Shown here: positions 43,737 through 52,409 of the stretch, piece after piece | How the letters are laid out: each line of letters opens with the position of its first letter | Position numbering within the stretch: position 1 is the stretch's first letter | DNA from: Pseudarthrobacter sp. fls2-241-R2A-127 | Lineage (GTDB): Bacteria > Actinomycetota > Actinomycetes > Actinomycetales > Micrococcaceae | Direction of reading: 5' to 3' | DNA length: 64,000 bases | NCBI RefSeq assembly: GCF_030209355.1 | Contig: NZ_JARVSF010000009.1 | Span: 1 to 64,000, forward strand | The notes under the pieces: generated by a model | The model's input: the letters and a program-made list of their open reading frames with translations, nothing else | The model's database searches: none | Told to the model about the DNA's origin: nothing | Position numbers and translations under genes: made by a program

Positions 43737-45017
43737 CTAGAGGACCGGGAGCACCTCGAGGCCGCCCAGGTACTTCTGCAGCGCCTTGGGGACGTTGACC
43801 GAGCCGTCAGCGTTCTGGTGGTGCTCCAGCAGCGCCACGATCCAGCGGGTGGTGGCCAGCGTGCCGTTCAGGGTGGCCACGGCCCGGGTTCCCTTGGCCA
43901 CGCCGTCAGCGTTGACCGCGCGCTCACGGATATTGAGGCGGCGCGCCTGGAACGTGGTGCAGTTTGAGGTGGAGGTCAGCTCGCGGTAGGCGCCCTGGGT
44001 GGGAACCCATGCTTCGCAGTCGTACTTGCGGGCGGCGGACATTCCCAGGTCACCGGCTGCGGTGTCGATGACGCGGTACGGCAGCTCGCACTTGGCCAGC
44101 ATCTCTTCTTCCCAGGCAAGCAGGCGCTGGTGCTCGGCGGCGGCCTCTTCCACGGTGGTGTAGATGAACATCTCCACCTTGTTGAACTGGTGCACGCGGA
44201 TGATGCCGCGGGTGTCCTTGCCGTGGGAGCCGGCTTCGCGCCGGTAGCAGGAGCTCTGGCCGGCGTAGCGGATGGGCCCGGCTGAGAAGTCGAGGATTTC
44301 GTCCGCGTGGTAGCCGGCCAGGGCCACCTCTGAGGTGCCCACGAGGTAAAGGTCGTCCTCGGCCAGGCGGTAGATCTCGGCGTCGTGCTTCACATCGAAG
44401 CCGGTGCCCTGCATGGTTTCGGGGCGCACCAGCGTGGGGGTGATCATCGGGACGAAGCCTGCTTCGATGGCCTGCTCCATGGCCATCTGCAGCAGTGCCA
44501 TTTCCAGCCGGGCACCCACGCCGCGGAGGAAGTAGAAACGGGCGCCGGAGACCTTGGCACCGCGCTCCATGTCGATCGCGCCGATCAGCTCGCCGATCTC
44601 CAAGTGGTCCTTGGGCTCAAAGTCGGGGAACTCACGCGGGGTTCCGACGGTCTTGACCACCACGTAGTCGTCCTCGCCGCCCTCCGGAACGCCATTCTCC
44701 ACCAGGTTGGGGACGGTGCGCAGCAGCTCTTCCTGCTTGGTTTGGGCGGCGTCGGCCTCGGCGGAGGCTGCCTTGACGGAGTTGGCCAGTTCCTTGACCT
44801 CTGCCAGCAGCGCCTGCTTTTCCTCGCCCTTGGCCTGCGCCACCTTCTTGCCGAAGGCGTTCTGCTCGGCGCGGAGGTTTTCGAAGCGGATCAGGGCTGC
44901 GCGGCGGGCGGCATCCGCGGAGATGATCGCGTCCACCACTGATTCGTCCGCGCCGCGGGCGCGCTGGCTGGCACGGAACTTGTCCGGGTTTTCGCTGAGG
45001 TCTTTTACGTCGATCAC
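43737..45017 (-). CDS. serS: Seryl-tRNA synthetase
   Basis: Charges tRNA-Ser. The 426 residues start at GTG 45017 ([14 protein letters not shown]). The N-terminal coiled coil (about 30-105, rich in Lys/Glu/Ala) binds the long variable arm of tRNA-Ser. The class II catalytic core has motif 2 in [30 protein letters not shown] and motif 3 in [19 protein letters not shown]. The frame continues far upstream, but serS proteins begin at this position. Divergent from the lipid kinase gene. Confidence 0.97.
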   Translation of the reverse strand: MIDVKDLSENPDKFRASQRARGADESVVDAIISADAARRAALIRFENLRAEQNAFGKKVAQAKGEEKQALLAEVKELANSVKAASAEADAAQTKQEELLRTVPNLVENGVPEGGEDDYVVVKTVGTPREFPDFEPKDHLEIGELIGAIDMERGAKVSGARFYFLRGVGARLEMALLQMAMEQAIEAGFVPMITPTLVRPETMQGTGFDVKHDAEIYRLAEDDLYLVGTSEVALAGYHADEILDFSAGPIRYAGQSSCYRREAGSHGKDTRGIIRVHQFNKVEMFIYTTVEEAAAEHQRLLAWEEEMLAKCELPYRVIDTAAGDLGMSAARKYDCEAWVPTQGAYRELTSTSNCTTFQARRLNIRERAVNADGVAKGTRAVATLNGTLATTRWIVALLEHHQNADGSVNVPKALQKYLGGLEVLPVL

Positions 45018-45104
45018 CAGACAAGGGTATCCAATACAGCGCACGACGGCGGGCGGCAGGCCCGTGCGCCAGGCCGCCGCGCGCCGGGCTACTGTTGAAC
45101 CACC

Positions 45105-46193
45105 ATGAGCGACTGGATTCTCTACCTGCTGATTGCGGTGGCGCTTGCCTTCGCCACCTCCAGCTGGTGGGGGGTCCGGCGCCTCCAGGCCCTGCACGTG
45201 CGCAGCACAGTGGCCGGCGAAGCTTACGATCCAGGCCTGGCGCAGCAGCGGGTGGCCGTTGTCCTGAATCCCATCAAGGCGCGGGCGGAGGAAGCAAAGG
45301 CAACAATCCAGCGCGCCTGCCTGGCGGCAGGGTGGGAGGAACCGGCCTTTTTCGAGACAACCGCGGACGACCCCGGCTTTTCCCAGATGCAGGCGGCCCT
45401 GGCCGGCAAGCCCGACGTCGTCCTGGTGGGCGGCGGGGACGGCACGGTCCGCGTGGTGGCCGAGGCCCTGGCGCACACCGATGTTGCCATGGGCCTGATC
45501 CCGCTGGGAACCGGTAACCTGCTGGCCCGGAACGTCGACCTTGACGTGAGCGACCTCCACGGGAACGTCCAGACGGCGCTGTTCGGCCGGCAGCGCTACA
45601 TTGACACCGCCCGGATGGCCATTGAAAACTCCCGCACCGGTCACTACTCCGAGCACCTCTTCCTGGTCATTGCCGGGATTGGCATGGACGCGGAAGTCCT
45701 GGCGGACACCAACGACGGGCTGAAGAAGGCGGTGGGCTGGCTCGCCTACACCGAGGCGGGCGTCCGCCACCTCCCCGGCCGGCGGAAAAAGGTGTCCATC
45801 TCGCTGGACGGCAACCCGGAGCAGGTCCGGAACATCCGCAGCGTACTTTTTGCCAACTGCGGGCTGGTACCTGGCGGCATCGACTTCATTCCGCAGGCAA
45901 TGATTGACGACGGAATGCTGGACGTGGTGGTCATGAGTCCCCGCAGCGCCCTGGGCTGGCTGCTGATGTACATGAAGATCATGTTCAAGCACAGCGGAAA
46001 GCTGCCGATCATGACTGTCTACAGGTCGGTCAAGGTGGTCATCAAATGCCCCGAGCCGATGCCCACCCAACTCGATGGCGACACGTCCGGGGACGCCACA
46101 CAACTCACCGTCCAGGTTGAACCCAAGTCACTGCTGGTCAGGGTCAGGGCGCACGAACCGGGCGGCGCCGGGCCGGCGAAACCCCGGCTCTAG
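45105..46193 (+). CDS. Diacylglycerol kinase-family lipid kinase
   Basis: A 362-residue DagK/YegS-type kinase that probably phosphorylates a membrane lipid such as diacylglycerol. It has an N-terminal membrane helix (about 4-22), then the DAGK catalytic domain with [12 protein letters not shown], the nucleotide-binding [11 protein letters not shown] (109-114 GGGDGT) and [12 protein letters not shown]. The C-terminal half has GIGMDAEVL and the typical [14 protein letters not shown]. The single N-terminal helix is less common than in soluble homologs and ties the enzyme to the membrane. ATG 45105 sits 87 bases from the divergent serS start. Confidence 0.92.
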   Translation: MSDWILYLLIAVALAFATSSWWGVRRLQALHVRSTVAGEAYDPGLAQQRVAVVLNPIKARAEEAKATIQRACLAAGWEEPAFFETTADDPGFSQMQAALAGKPDVVLVGGGDGTVRVVAEALAHTDVAMGLIPLGTGNLLARNVDLDVSDLHGNVQTALFGRQRYIDTARMAIENSRTGHYSEHLFLVIAGIGMDAEVLADTNDGLKKAVGWLAYTEAGVRHLPGRRKKVSISLDGNPEQVRNIRSVLFANCGLVPGGIDFIPQAMIDDGMLDVVVMSPRSALGWLLMYMKIMFKHSGKLPIMTVYRSVKVVIKCPEPMPTQLDGDTSGDATQLTVQVEPKSLLVRVRAHEPGGAGPAKPRL

Positions 46194-46258
46194 GCGTGGG
46201 CGGCCCATCAGCGTCTGAGGGAATGCCGGGCCAGGCCTGACCGGCAGGTTCACGCGGG

Positions 46259-46465
46259 TCAGGCGCCGGCGTCCTTCTTCTCTGCCTCAGCGGCTGCTTT
46301 CGCAGCGGCATGGGCCTCGGACTGTTCACGGATCATTGCCTGTTCCTCTTCGAAACGCAGGCGGTCCGCGCGGTCAGCGTCGTCGCCGTCCCAGTCCTGG
46401 TTGTCTGCGGCAGGCTTGGGGTTGACGATCATCCCCTGGCCGTCGTTGTCAGTGGTGCTGGTCAT
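46259..46465 (-). CDS. Small charged hypothetical protein
   Basis: A 68-residue hydrophilic protein. The first half is Asn/Asp-rich (MTSTTDNDGQGMIVNPKPAADNQDWDGDDADR); the second half is an Ala/Glu helix (about 34-68). No membrane segment or known motif. GGGAG lies before the ATG at 46465. Codon use matches its neighbours. Probably a real, mostly disordered protein of unknown function; it is downstream of and convergent with the lipid kinase. Confidence 0.6.
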   Translation of the reverse strand: MTSTTDNDGQGMIVNPKPAADNQDWDGDDADRADRLRFEEEQAMIREQSEAHAAAKAAAEAEKKDAGA

Positions 46466-46559
46466 GACCCGCTCCCTTCGTCAGAGGCCATACCCCGTGT
46501 GGATCAAGCAAGCATACGCATTGTCCACACCCCGCGGAAGTACTCCGGAAGGCATTTGC

Positions 46560-47540
46560 CTACGCTGTGGGCGAAGACCCGGAACCGCTTTCACCTGCGG
46601 TGGATGCCGCATCAAGTATGGATCCCACCCACTCCCGGGCCGCTGAGAAGGCAGCATCAGAGGTATGCGCCGCCACCGGGGTGGACTGCCTGTCCGCCCG
46701 GGCATACGAGCCCAGGAACCGGGTCCCGGGGCTGATGCGGTGCAGCCCCGCCAGGGCATCGGCAACGCGCGCCTCACCGGCGTGGCCATCAGCGTCGATG
46801 CTGAAGAAGTAATGTCCCAGGTACTGCCCGGTGGGTCGCGATTCGATCCGGCTGAGGTTGACGCCGCGGCTGGCGAACTGGTCAAGGATCTCCATCAGCG
46901 CACCCGGGCGGTCCTCCGGAAGAGGGACGACGAGCGTGGTCTTGTCAGCGCCGGTGCGTTGCGGCAGGACACCCGGGCGGGCGACCAGGATGAAGCGCGT
47001 CACGGCACCCGGGTTGTCACCGATGTTCTCCGCCATCACCGACAGGCCCGGATGCACGCTCGCTACCAGCGGCGCGCAGATGGCGGCGTCGTAATGGCAG
47101 TCCTTCTCCAGCAGCCCCATGGCCGCGGCCGCAGTTGATGAACCCGGAACATATTCCGCGGCCGGCATATTGTTCTCCATCCACATCCGGCACTGCGCCC
47201 AGGCGTGGCCGTGGGTGGATACCCGCCGCACGTCCTCCCGGCCTACGCCTGGCCGCGCCACCAGGACAAAAGTGATGGGGACCAGGACCTCGCGGATGAT
47301 GCGCAGTTCCTGGCCGGTGGCAATCGCGTCGAGGGTGGCGGTGACGCCGCCTTCCACCGAGTTTTCAATCGGCACCATGGCAGCGTCGGCAGATCCGGCG
47401 CGCACTTGGTCCAGGGCAGCATTGACGTTGGACGCCGGCACCCGGACTGCCTGTTGCGCGCCGGGGACCTGGAGGAGGGCAGCCTCGGTGAACGTGCCCT
47501 CGGGTCCGAGGAACGCGTAGGTGGGGGAACCGCCGGGCAC
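46560..47540 (-). CDS. pheA: Prephenate dehydratase with ACT domain
   Basis: Converts prephenate to phenylpyruvate for phenylalanine synthesis. The 326 residues start with TYAFLGPEGTFTEAAL, then VPIENSVEGGVTATLDAI, and AVTRFILVA carries the TRF catalytic motif. A regulatory ACT domain (about 210-285) has GALMEILDQFASRGVNLSRIESRPT, the phenylalanine-binding GAL and ESRP motifs, so feedback inhibition is expected. The start is GTG 47540; the rhodanese stop and this start share one base (TAGTG), showing tight coupling. Confidence 0.95.
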   Translation of the reverse strand: MPGGSPTYAFLGPEGTFTEAALLQVPGAQQAVRVPASNVNAALDQVRAGSADAAMVPIENSVEGGVTATLDAIATGQELRIIREVLVPITFVLVARPGVGREDVRRVSTHGHAWAQCRMWMENNMPAAEYVPGSSTAAAAMGLLEKDCHYDAAICAPLVASVHPGLSVMAENIGDNPGAVTRFILVARPGVLPQRTGADKTTLVVPLPEDRPGALMEILDQFASRGVNLSRIESRPTGQYLGHYFFSIDADGHAGEARVADALAGLHRISPGTRFLGSYARADRQSTPVAAHTSDAAFSAAREWVGSILDAASTAGESGSGSSPTA

Positions 47541-47866
47541 TAGAGGACCAGCGGCTTGAGTCCGTTGTCCGAGACCAGGGGCTTGCCCGATTCCAGCCAC
47601 TGGTCCATCCCGCCGGAGACGTTGATGGCGGTGTACCCCTGGCCCGTGAGCCATTGGGCAACACGGAAGGACCGGCCGCCGGTCCGGCAAATCACGTAAA
47701 CGTCTTCGTCCGGATCGAGTTCGTCCAGCCGGGCCGGGATCTGGTCCATGGGAATGTGGAGTGCGCCGTCGGCATGCCCGGCCACCCACTCGTAGTCCTC
47801 CCGGACATCCAGGATTACGGCGTCAGCAGGGATGTCGTGGACGGGCACGGTATCGAAATCGCTCAT
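47540..47866 (-). CDS. Single-domain rhodanese-like protein
   Basis: A 108-residue rhodanese domain with the active-site Cys60 in VICRTGGRSFRVA. Other marks are ILDVREDYEWVAGHADGALHIP at the N-terminus and GYTAINVSGGMDQW near the end. Such proteins carry sulfane sulfur or bind oxyanions; no specific partner is apparent. It forms a two-gene unit with pheA, an arrangement without an obvious metabolic reason. The ATG at 47866 gives the usual compact length. Confidence 0.9.
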   Translation of the reverse strand: MSDFDTVPVHDIPADAVILDVREDYEWVAGHADGALHIPMDQIPARLDELDPDEDVYVICRTGGRSFRVAQWLTGQGYTAINVSGGMDQWLESGKPLVSDNGLKPLVL

Positions 47867-47970
47867 GGGAGTCCTGTCGTGGCGGATCAGAGTCACGTTT
47901 AAGCCTAGTCCTTCCGCCACAAATGGGACGGGAAACCGGCAAGTTAGGCTGGTTTCCCAAGGAGGTTTCC

Positions 47971-48099
47971 ATGACCCGTCAGCAGTCTGCCCGTCCGGCG
48001 CGGCCACAGGCGTGCCCTGGCCGGAACCCCGGCGAAGATGCCGGCGGGGACACCGGCCCATCTCCGCTCCACGAGCCGGAAGTCCGGGTCCGTGGCTGA
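47971..48099 (+). CDS. 42-codon frame coupled to the amidase start
   Basis: An ATG at 47971 with a strong AAGGAGG 6 bases upstream opens a 42-codon frame, Arg/Pro/Gly-rich, that ends in TGA inside the start region of the amidase (GTGGCTGA, 48092-48099). Ribosomes finishing it would be placed to start the amidase, which lacks a good site of its own. It may be a leader peptide or an upstream regulatory frame. The peptide has no recognisable domain. Confidence 0.4.
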   Translation: MTRQQSARPARPQACPGRNPGEDAGGDTGPSPLHEPEVRVRG

Positions 48100-49498
48100 A
48101 CTCCACGAGCTGACGGCACTGGACCTGCGGAACCTCCTGCGCGGCGGGACCGTGTCCGCCGCTGAGGCCACAGCACATTTCCTGGCACGCATCGGCCGGC
48201 ACAACCCGTTGCTGGGAGCCTTCATCACCGTCACCGCGGGCCAGGCCATGGACCGGGCAAGCGCGGCTGATGACCTGCGCTCCCACGCCCGCATCGAAGA
48301 CCTGCCGCTGCTGCACGGCATGCCGCTGGGCTTCAAGGACCTGACCGATGTTGCCGGCGTGGTGACCACCCACGGAAGCGCCGCCGTCGAGCATAAACCC
48401 GCCCCCGCGGACGCTCCCCTGGTGGCGCTCCTCAAGGAGGCGGGCGTGGTGTCCCTGGGCAAGACCCAAGTGCCAGAGTTCGGGCTGACGGCCTACAGCG
48501 AAAACCGCATCGCGCCGCCGTCGCGCAATCCGCACGCTCCCGGCAGGAGCTCGGGCGGTTCTTCCGGCGGCAGCGCTGCCGCCGTCGCCGCGGGCCTCCT
48601 GCCCTTCGCCCCAGGGACCGACGGCGGCGGTTCAGTCCGGATTCCGGCCGCCGCCTGCGGCCTGGTGGGCCTTAAACCGGGCCGCGGTCTAGTGGCTGCC
48701 GGGGAAAGCAGCGGCGATCCGGCCCGGCTGGTGGTCCCTGGCCCCCTTGCCCGGAACGCCAGGGACGCCGCCCTGATGATGGACGCCCTGGCACCGGGGC
48801 ACGGATACCTTGCAGGCATCGGCCAGGAGCCGCAGCGGCTGAGGATCGGCGTCACGCTGGAGAGCCCGTGGTCGGGCACCTTCCCCTTCAGCATCGAACC
48901 AGAGGCACTCGAAGCCCTCCGCACCGGCGAACGGCTACTGGAACACGCCGGCCACACCTTGGCCGAAGCGGCCGTACGGTACGACAACCGCTACCCCGAT
49001 GCCTTCACCACCGCCTGGACGGCAGGCGTCGGCGCGGCACGGATCAGCCCCTCGCGTGAGGCGCTGCTGGCTCCGTTGACCCGAACCTTCCGGCGGCGGG
49101 CGCAGCAACGCAGCCCTGCGAAGCTGGCCGAAGCCCTGGCGTTCCTGCGGCAGTTCCAGCACGACACACTTGTGCAATACGGCCAGTGGGATCTGATGCT
49201 GATGCCCGCGCTGGCGCAGACACCCCGGCCGGTGGGCTGGTTCACCGGGACCGGCCACGGCGGCGAGCGCTGGCCGGCCGCGCAGTGGCCGGGAGATGCC
49301 GACGGCGACTACCGGAAGCAGTGTGAGTTTGCGCCATGGTCGTCGATGGTGAACGTCTGCGGGTTGCCGGCCATCACGGTTCCCGTCCACTGGACCGGGG
49401 GATCCGCCGGCAACGGACTTCCCATGGGAATACAGCTCGTGGGTCCCATGGGCTCGGAGGCCCTCTTGCTGCAGGTGGCACATCAACTGGGCTTCTAG
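48092..49498 (+). CDS. Amidase-signature family hydrolase
   Basis: A 468-residue amidase with the Ser-cisSer-Lys triad: Lys82 in PLGFKDLTDVAG, the Gly/Ser loop GRSSGGSSGGSAAAVA (about 151-166) and Ser181 in GTDGGGSVRIPA. It resembles GatA-like and aryl/acyl amidases; with no GatB or GatC nearby it is a free amidase of unknown substrate. The GTG at 48092 is preferred over an ATG at 48038 because it starts the conserved region (LHELTALDLRNLL) and is coupled to the small upstream frame. No signal peptide is present. Confidence 0.88.
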   Translation: MAELHELTALDLRNLLRGGTVSAAEATAHFLARIGRHNPLLGAFITVTAGQAMDRASAADDLRSHARIEDLPLLHGMPLGFKDLTDVAGVVTTHGSAAVEHKPAPADAPLVALLKEAGVVSLGKTQVPEFGLTAYSENRIAPPSRNPHAPGRSSGGSSGGSAAAVAAGLLPFAPGTDGGGSVRIPAAACGLVGLKPGRGLVAAGESSGDPARLVVPGPLARNARDAALMMDALAPGHGYLAGIGQEPQRLRIGVTLESPWSGTFPFSIEPEALEALRTGERLLEHAGHTLAEAAVRYDNRYPDAFTTAWTAGVGAARISPSREALLAPLTRTFRRRAQQRSPAKLAEALAFLRQFQHDTLVQYGQWDLMLMPALAQTPRPVGWFTGTGHGGERWPAAQWPGDADGDYRKQCEFAPWSSMVNVCGLPAITVPVHWTGGSAGNGLPMGIQLVGPMGSEALLLQVAHQLGF

Positions 49499-49634
49499 GC
49501 AAGGGGCGGTGTGCTGTTGTTGACCTGAACCTAACGCCCCCTTAACCCGGCGGTAACCCCTGCGGCGCAGACTGGAAAAACCACCTTTTCGCACCCTCCA
49601 TACGCCTTTCCGCCCGATGAGGAGTTGCATCACC

Positions 49635-49862
49635 ATGAATGCTGAACAGCGCGCCACCGGCGCCGGCCCCGCCGAAACCGCAGACGACGGGCGGCCGGAC
49701 CTGAGCAACTCCAACGTCCGGGAGGATCTGGCCATGGCCGGCCGCTGCGCTCTGGTGCACCTGCCCACCGGCAGGACCTGCTTGCTTCCGCTGCGTCACC
49801 GCGGCCCTTGCGAGTTCCACCGCCCGCAGGAAGCGCAGGATGTGGTGGCCGGCGGACGCTGA
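49635..49862 (+). CDS. Small Cys/His-containing hypothetical protein
   Basis: A 75-residue protein with a disordered Ala/Gly/Asp-rich half and a C-terminal segment with three Cys and two or three His (RCALVHLP, TCLLPLRH, GPCEFHRP). This spacing could bind one zinc ion, but no named zinc-ribbon fits. The ATG at 49635 has GGAG at 11 bases; an ATG six codons upstream is the alternative. Not recognised otherwise. Confidence 0.55.
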   Translation: MNAEQRATGAGPAETADDGRPDLSNSNVREDLAMAGRCALVHLPTGRTCLLPLRHRGPCEFHRPQEAQDVVAGGR

Positions 49863-49957
49863 CAGGCGCGGGCCGGCGCCGATGCCGATGCCGGACTATC
49901 GACTCCACCGCCGATGTGGAGGACGATTAAAGGGCAGTCACCATGAGGAGGTCTGTG

Positions 49958-50155
49958 ATGTGCTATTCATCAAGCAAGGACTTCGGGTGGGGCGCCAGGA
50001 AAGAAACCAGGCGCCAGCCTGAAGAGCGGCCTGAGACCCACGAAACTCCGAAGCCGGCCAAGGCACCGGAATTCACCCTCTGGGCCTTCCCGAACTGGCA
50101 CAGGGCGCCTGCGCCAGGAACGCCCACCGGCGAACGGAACAAAGAACGGGTCTGA
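49958..50155 (+). CDS. Small basic hypothetical protein
   Basis: A 65-residue protein beginning MCYSSSKDFGWGARKE, with a Pro/Glu/Arg-rich middle and an aromatic patch (FTLWAFPNWHR). AGGAGG lies 6 bases before the ATG at 49958, which argues for this start over the ATG at 49943, whose second and third codons form the site. The N-terminal Cys/Ser/Lys/Trp motif seems specific, but no function is known. Confidence 0.55.
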   Translation: MCYSSSKDFGWGARKETRRQPEERPETHETPKPAKAPEFTLWAFPNWHRAPAPGTPTGERNKERV

Positions 50156-50187
50156 TGTCCGGCCTGCACGGCCCGGCCAGCGATCCA

Positions 50188-50215
50188 AGGAGGGGTTCCC
50201 TTCGGGGCCCCTCCT
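50188..50215 (+). terminator. Hairpin after the 49958 gene
   Basis: AGGAGGGG (50188-50195) pairs with CCCCTCCT (50208-50215) around a 12-base loop. It follows the stop of the small gene by 32 bases and precedes the next promoter. The T tract is weak. Confidence 0.5.
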
Positions 50216-50279
50216 ACCGCGAGGGCTCACCGTCCAGCCCTGCCCTTTCGTGCTGCCGTAGACGCGGGCGGCGCGCTCG

Positions 50280-50309
50280 TTGTACTGCGGTAACGCCGGC
50301 GTCTATGGT
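50280..50309 (+). promoter_or_regulatory. Promoter of the LapA-like gene
   Basis: TTGTAC (50280-50285) and TATGGT (50304-50309) have an 18-base spacer, placing the transcription start near 50316 and a leader of about 35 bases before GTG 50351. Confidence 0.55.
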
Positions 50310-50316
50310 TGTGCCA

Positions 50317-50328
50317 TAAGCATGCTTA
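50317..50328. promoter_or_regulatory. 12-bp perfect palindrome at the transcription start
   Basis: TAAGCATGCTTA at 50317-50328 is a perfect palindrome immediately after the predicted start site. Its position fits an operator that blocks promoter clearance. No adjacent regulator gene is seen. Confidence 0.5.
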
Positions 50329-50350
50329 GCATTCTGCGAAAGGAACGGGC

Positions 50351-50821
50351 GTGAGCGAGGGACAGTACACGCCAGGACCGAACAGCCAGCCGGACCCGGA
50401 CATGGCCGCCACGGCGTCGAACGCGGACGGGCCGGCAGGCGGCCGGGAAGCAACTTACGGCGGCGCGCCGTCCTACGCCCCGGATGCCCCGGATACACCC
50501 GCAGTCCCAGCACCACCAGCAAGCACCGAAAAGGCCGCAGCGGGTGGCCGCGCACCCGAAAGCAAAGTTACCCGCGCCGGCGTCATCTGGGCCGGCGTCG
50601 TCGCCGCGCTGATCCTGTTGATCCTGCTGATCATCTTCATCCTGCAGAACCAGGAACAGGCCATGGTGAAGTTCCTGGGCTTTGAGGGTTCCGTCCCGCT
50701 GGGCATGGCACTCTTCATTGCCGCCGTCACCGGCGGGGTGCTGGTCGCCGTGGCAGGCGGGGCGCGCATCCTGCAACTGCGCGCCACCGCCCACCGGGCC
50801 AAGATCCGTCAACGGCGCTAG
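50351..50821 (+). CDS. LapA-like (DUF1049) membrane protein
   Basis: A 156-residue protein with a long Pro/Ala/Gly-rich cytoplasmic N-terminus (to about residue 70), two membrane helices (about 76-100 and 113-138) and a basic C-terminal tail. Between the helices lies the family segment FILQNQEQAMVKFLGFEGSVPLGM, characteristic of LapA/DUF1049. E. coli LapA helps LapB/FtsH control lipopolysaccharide synthesis, which actinobacteria lack, so the role here is different and unknown. GTG start with AAAGGAA upstream. Confidence 0.85.
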   Translation: MSEGQYTPGPNSQPDPDMAATASNADGPAGGREATYGGAPSYAPDAPDTPAVPAPPASTEKAAAGGRAPESKVTRAGVIWAGVVAALILLILLIIFILQNQEQAMVKFLGFEGSVPLGMALFIAAVTGGVLVAVAGGARILQLRATAHRAKIRQRR

Positions 50822-50881
50822 GCAAACGGCGGCCGGAGCCGCCGGAGCGAATACGCCGGCGGTTCCCGGCCGTGCGGTGCG

Positions 50882-52408
50882 TCAGTTGCCGCCCAGGTTC
50901 CGGTACTTCCGGAACCGCGCCCCCACCAGCCCCGCCACGGGGACGTCCGCCACGGACGCGAGTTCGTATTCAATGGCACGTGCCATCCGGGCACAGAATT
51001 CGCGCGGCTCCAGCGAAGCGTCGTCGCGCTCGTCAACGATGTGGTCCACCAGTCCGTTCGCATACAGCGCCGCCACATTGACCCCCTGCGCCTGCGCCAT
51101 CCCGGGCGCGAAGGCCGTGGTGCGGTGCACGATGGCACTGGCGCCCTCGGGCGGCAACGGCGACAGCCAGCTGTGCTGAGCGGCGATGGTCCGGTCCGCG
51201 GGCAGCAGGGCGAGCGCCCCTCCCCCGGCACCCTGGCCAAGCAAAACGGAGACCGACGGCGATTCCAGGCCGATCAGTTCGTACAAGGAGCGGGCGATCT
51301 CTCCGGCGAGCCCGCCCTCCTCGGCTTCCTGCGAGAGCGCGGCGCCTGCGGTGTCGATGACCGTGAGCAGGGGGAGCCGCAGTTCTTCGGCCAGCTTCAT
51401 GCCGCGGCGTGCTTCCCGCAGTGACCCGGGCCCCATTCCTGCGGCGTCCTTGCGCAGCGGGCGGGCGTGCCCCAGCACAATGCAGGACCGGCTGCCGAAC
51501 CTCGCGAGCGCCAACAGCAGCCCGGGGTCCTTTTCCCCCTGTCCCGTCCCGTTCAGCGGCAGGGCGTCGCTGGCCCCGAATTTGAGGAGCTGGCGCAGGT
51601 CCGGCCGCCGCGGCCTGCGTGAAATCCCGATCGATGTCCAGGCATCAACAGCTGCCGGCCGCACGGCAAGGGTGGCCGGTGCAGCGGGCCGGATGACCGT
51701 CCCGGACGCTGCCTCCCGGCGCGGCGCCAGGATATCCAGCGCCCTGGCAACCAGTTCTGCGAGGTCCTCGGGCTTTACGACGCCGTCGATCAGACCTTTG
51801 TTGAAGAGGTTTTCCGCGACCTGCACGTTGTCCGGGAAGGACTCCCCGTACAGCGCCTCGAAGACCCTGGGGCCCAGGAATCCCAGCAGGGCGCCCGGTT
51901 CGGCCACATTGATGTGGCCCAGGGAGCCCCAGGATGCCATGACGCCGCCGGTGGTGGGATGCCGCAGGTAGACCAGGTAGGGCAGGCCCGCCTGGCGGTG
52001 CGCCCTGACCGCTCCGGTAATTTTCACCATGGACAGGAACGCCGGCGTCCCCTCCTGCATCCGGGTTCCTCCGGAGGCGGGGCCCGCCAGCAGCGGCAGG
52101 CCCTCCGCGGTGGCCCGTTCGACGGCGGCAACGATCCGCTGCGCCGCAGCGTGGCCAATGGAGCCGGCCAGGAAGGAAAACTCGCTGACGATCAGCGCCA
52201 CGCGGCGGCCGCGGATCAGCCCGGTGCCGGTGAGCACCGATTCGTCGGCGCCGCTGCGTTCGCGGGCTTTGGCCAAGTCACGGGCGTATTCTTCGGACAG
52301 GGCCGGCTGGTGCGGCGGGGTATCCCAGGAGACAAACGAGTCCTGGTCCACCACGGCGTCGATGAGTTCGGCGGCGCGCAGGTGCCGCACTTTCTCGGTG
52401 GTTGGCAC
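50882..52408 (-). CDS. Fused AccD/AccA-type carboxyltransferase
   Basis: A 508-residue protein joining two crotonase-fold halves: a beta (AccD-like) half at about 1-250 with FLAGSIGHAAAQR, GPASGGTRMQEG and LRHPTTGGVMASWGSLGHINVAEPGALLGFLGPRV, and an alpha (AccA-like) half at about 265-508 with LTVIDTAGAALSQEAEEGGLAGEI and GQGAGGGALALLPAD. The N-terminal C4 zinc finger of housekeeping AccD is absent; the first 60 residues hold no Cys. No biotin carboxylase or biotinyl gene is adjacent. Usually annotated acetyl-CoA carboxylase subunit, but next to a CoA-transferase and malonate carrier it may decarboxylate malonyl-CoA. Confidence 0.9.
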   Translation of the reverse strand: MPTTEKVRHLRAAELIDAVVDQDSFVSWDTPPHQPALSEEYARDLAKARERSGADESVLTGTGLIRGRRVALIVSEFSFLAGSIGHAAAQRIVAAVERATAEGLPLLAGPASGGTRMQEGTPAFLSMVKITGAVRAHRQAGLPYLVYLRHPTTGGVMASWGSLGHINVAEPGALLGFLGPRVFEALYGESFPDNVQVAENLFNKGLIDGVVKPEDLAELVARALDILAPRREAASGTVIRPAAPATLAVRPAAVDAWTSIGISRRPRRPDLRQLLKFGASDALPLNGTGQGEKDPGLLLALARFGSRSCIVLGHARPLRKDAAGMGPGSLREARRGMKLAEELRLPLLTVIDTAGAALSQEAEEGGLAGEIARSLYELIGLESPSVSVLLGQGAGGGALALLPADRTIAAQHSWLSPLPPEGASAIVHRTTAFAPGMAQAQGVNVAALYANGLVDHIVDERDDASLEPREFCARMARAIEYELASVADVPVAGLVGARFRKYRNLGGN

Positions 52409-52409
52409 G

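Noticed and set aside
50882-52408. Housekeeping acetyl-CoA carboxylase beta/alpha subunit
   Set aside because: The zinc-finger N-terminus is missing and the operon context is transport and CoA transfer, so a core fatty-acid role is less likely than a catabolic one. Not excluded.
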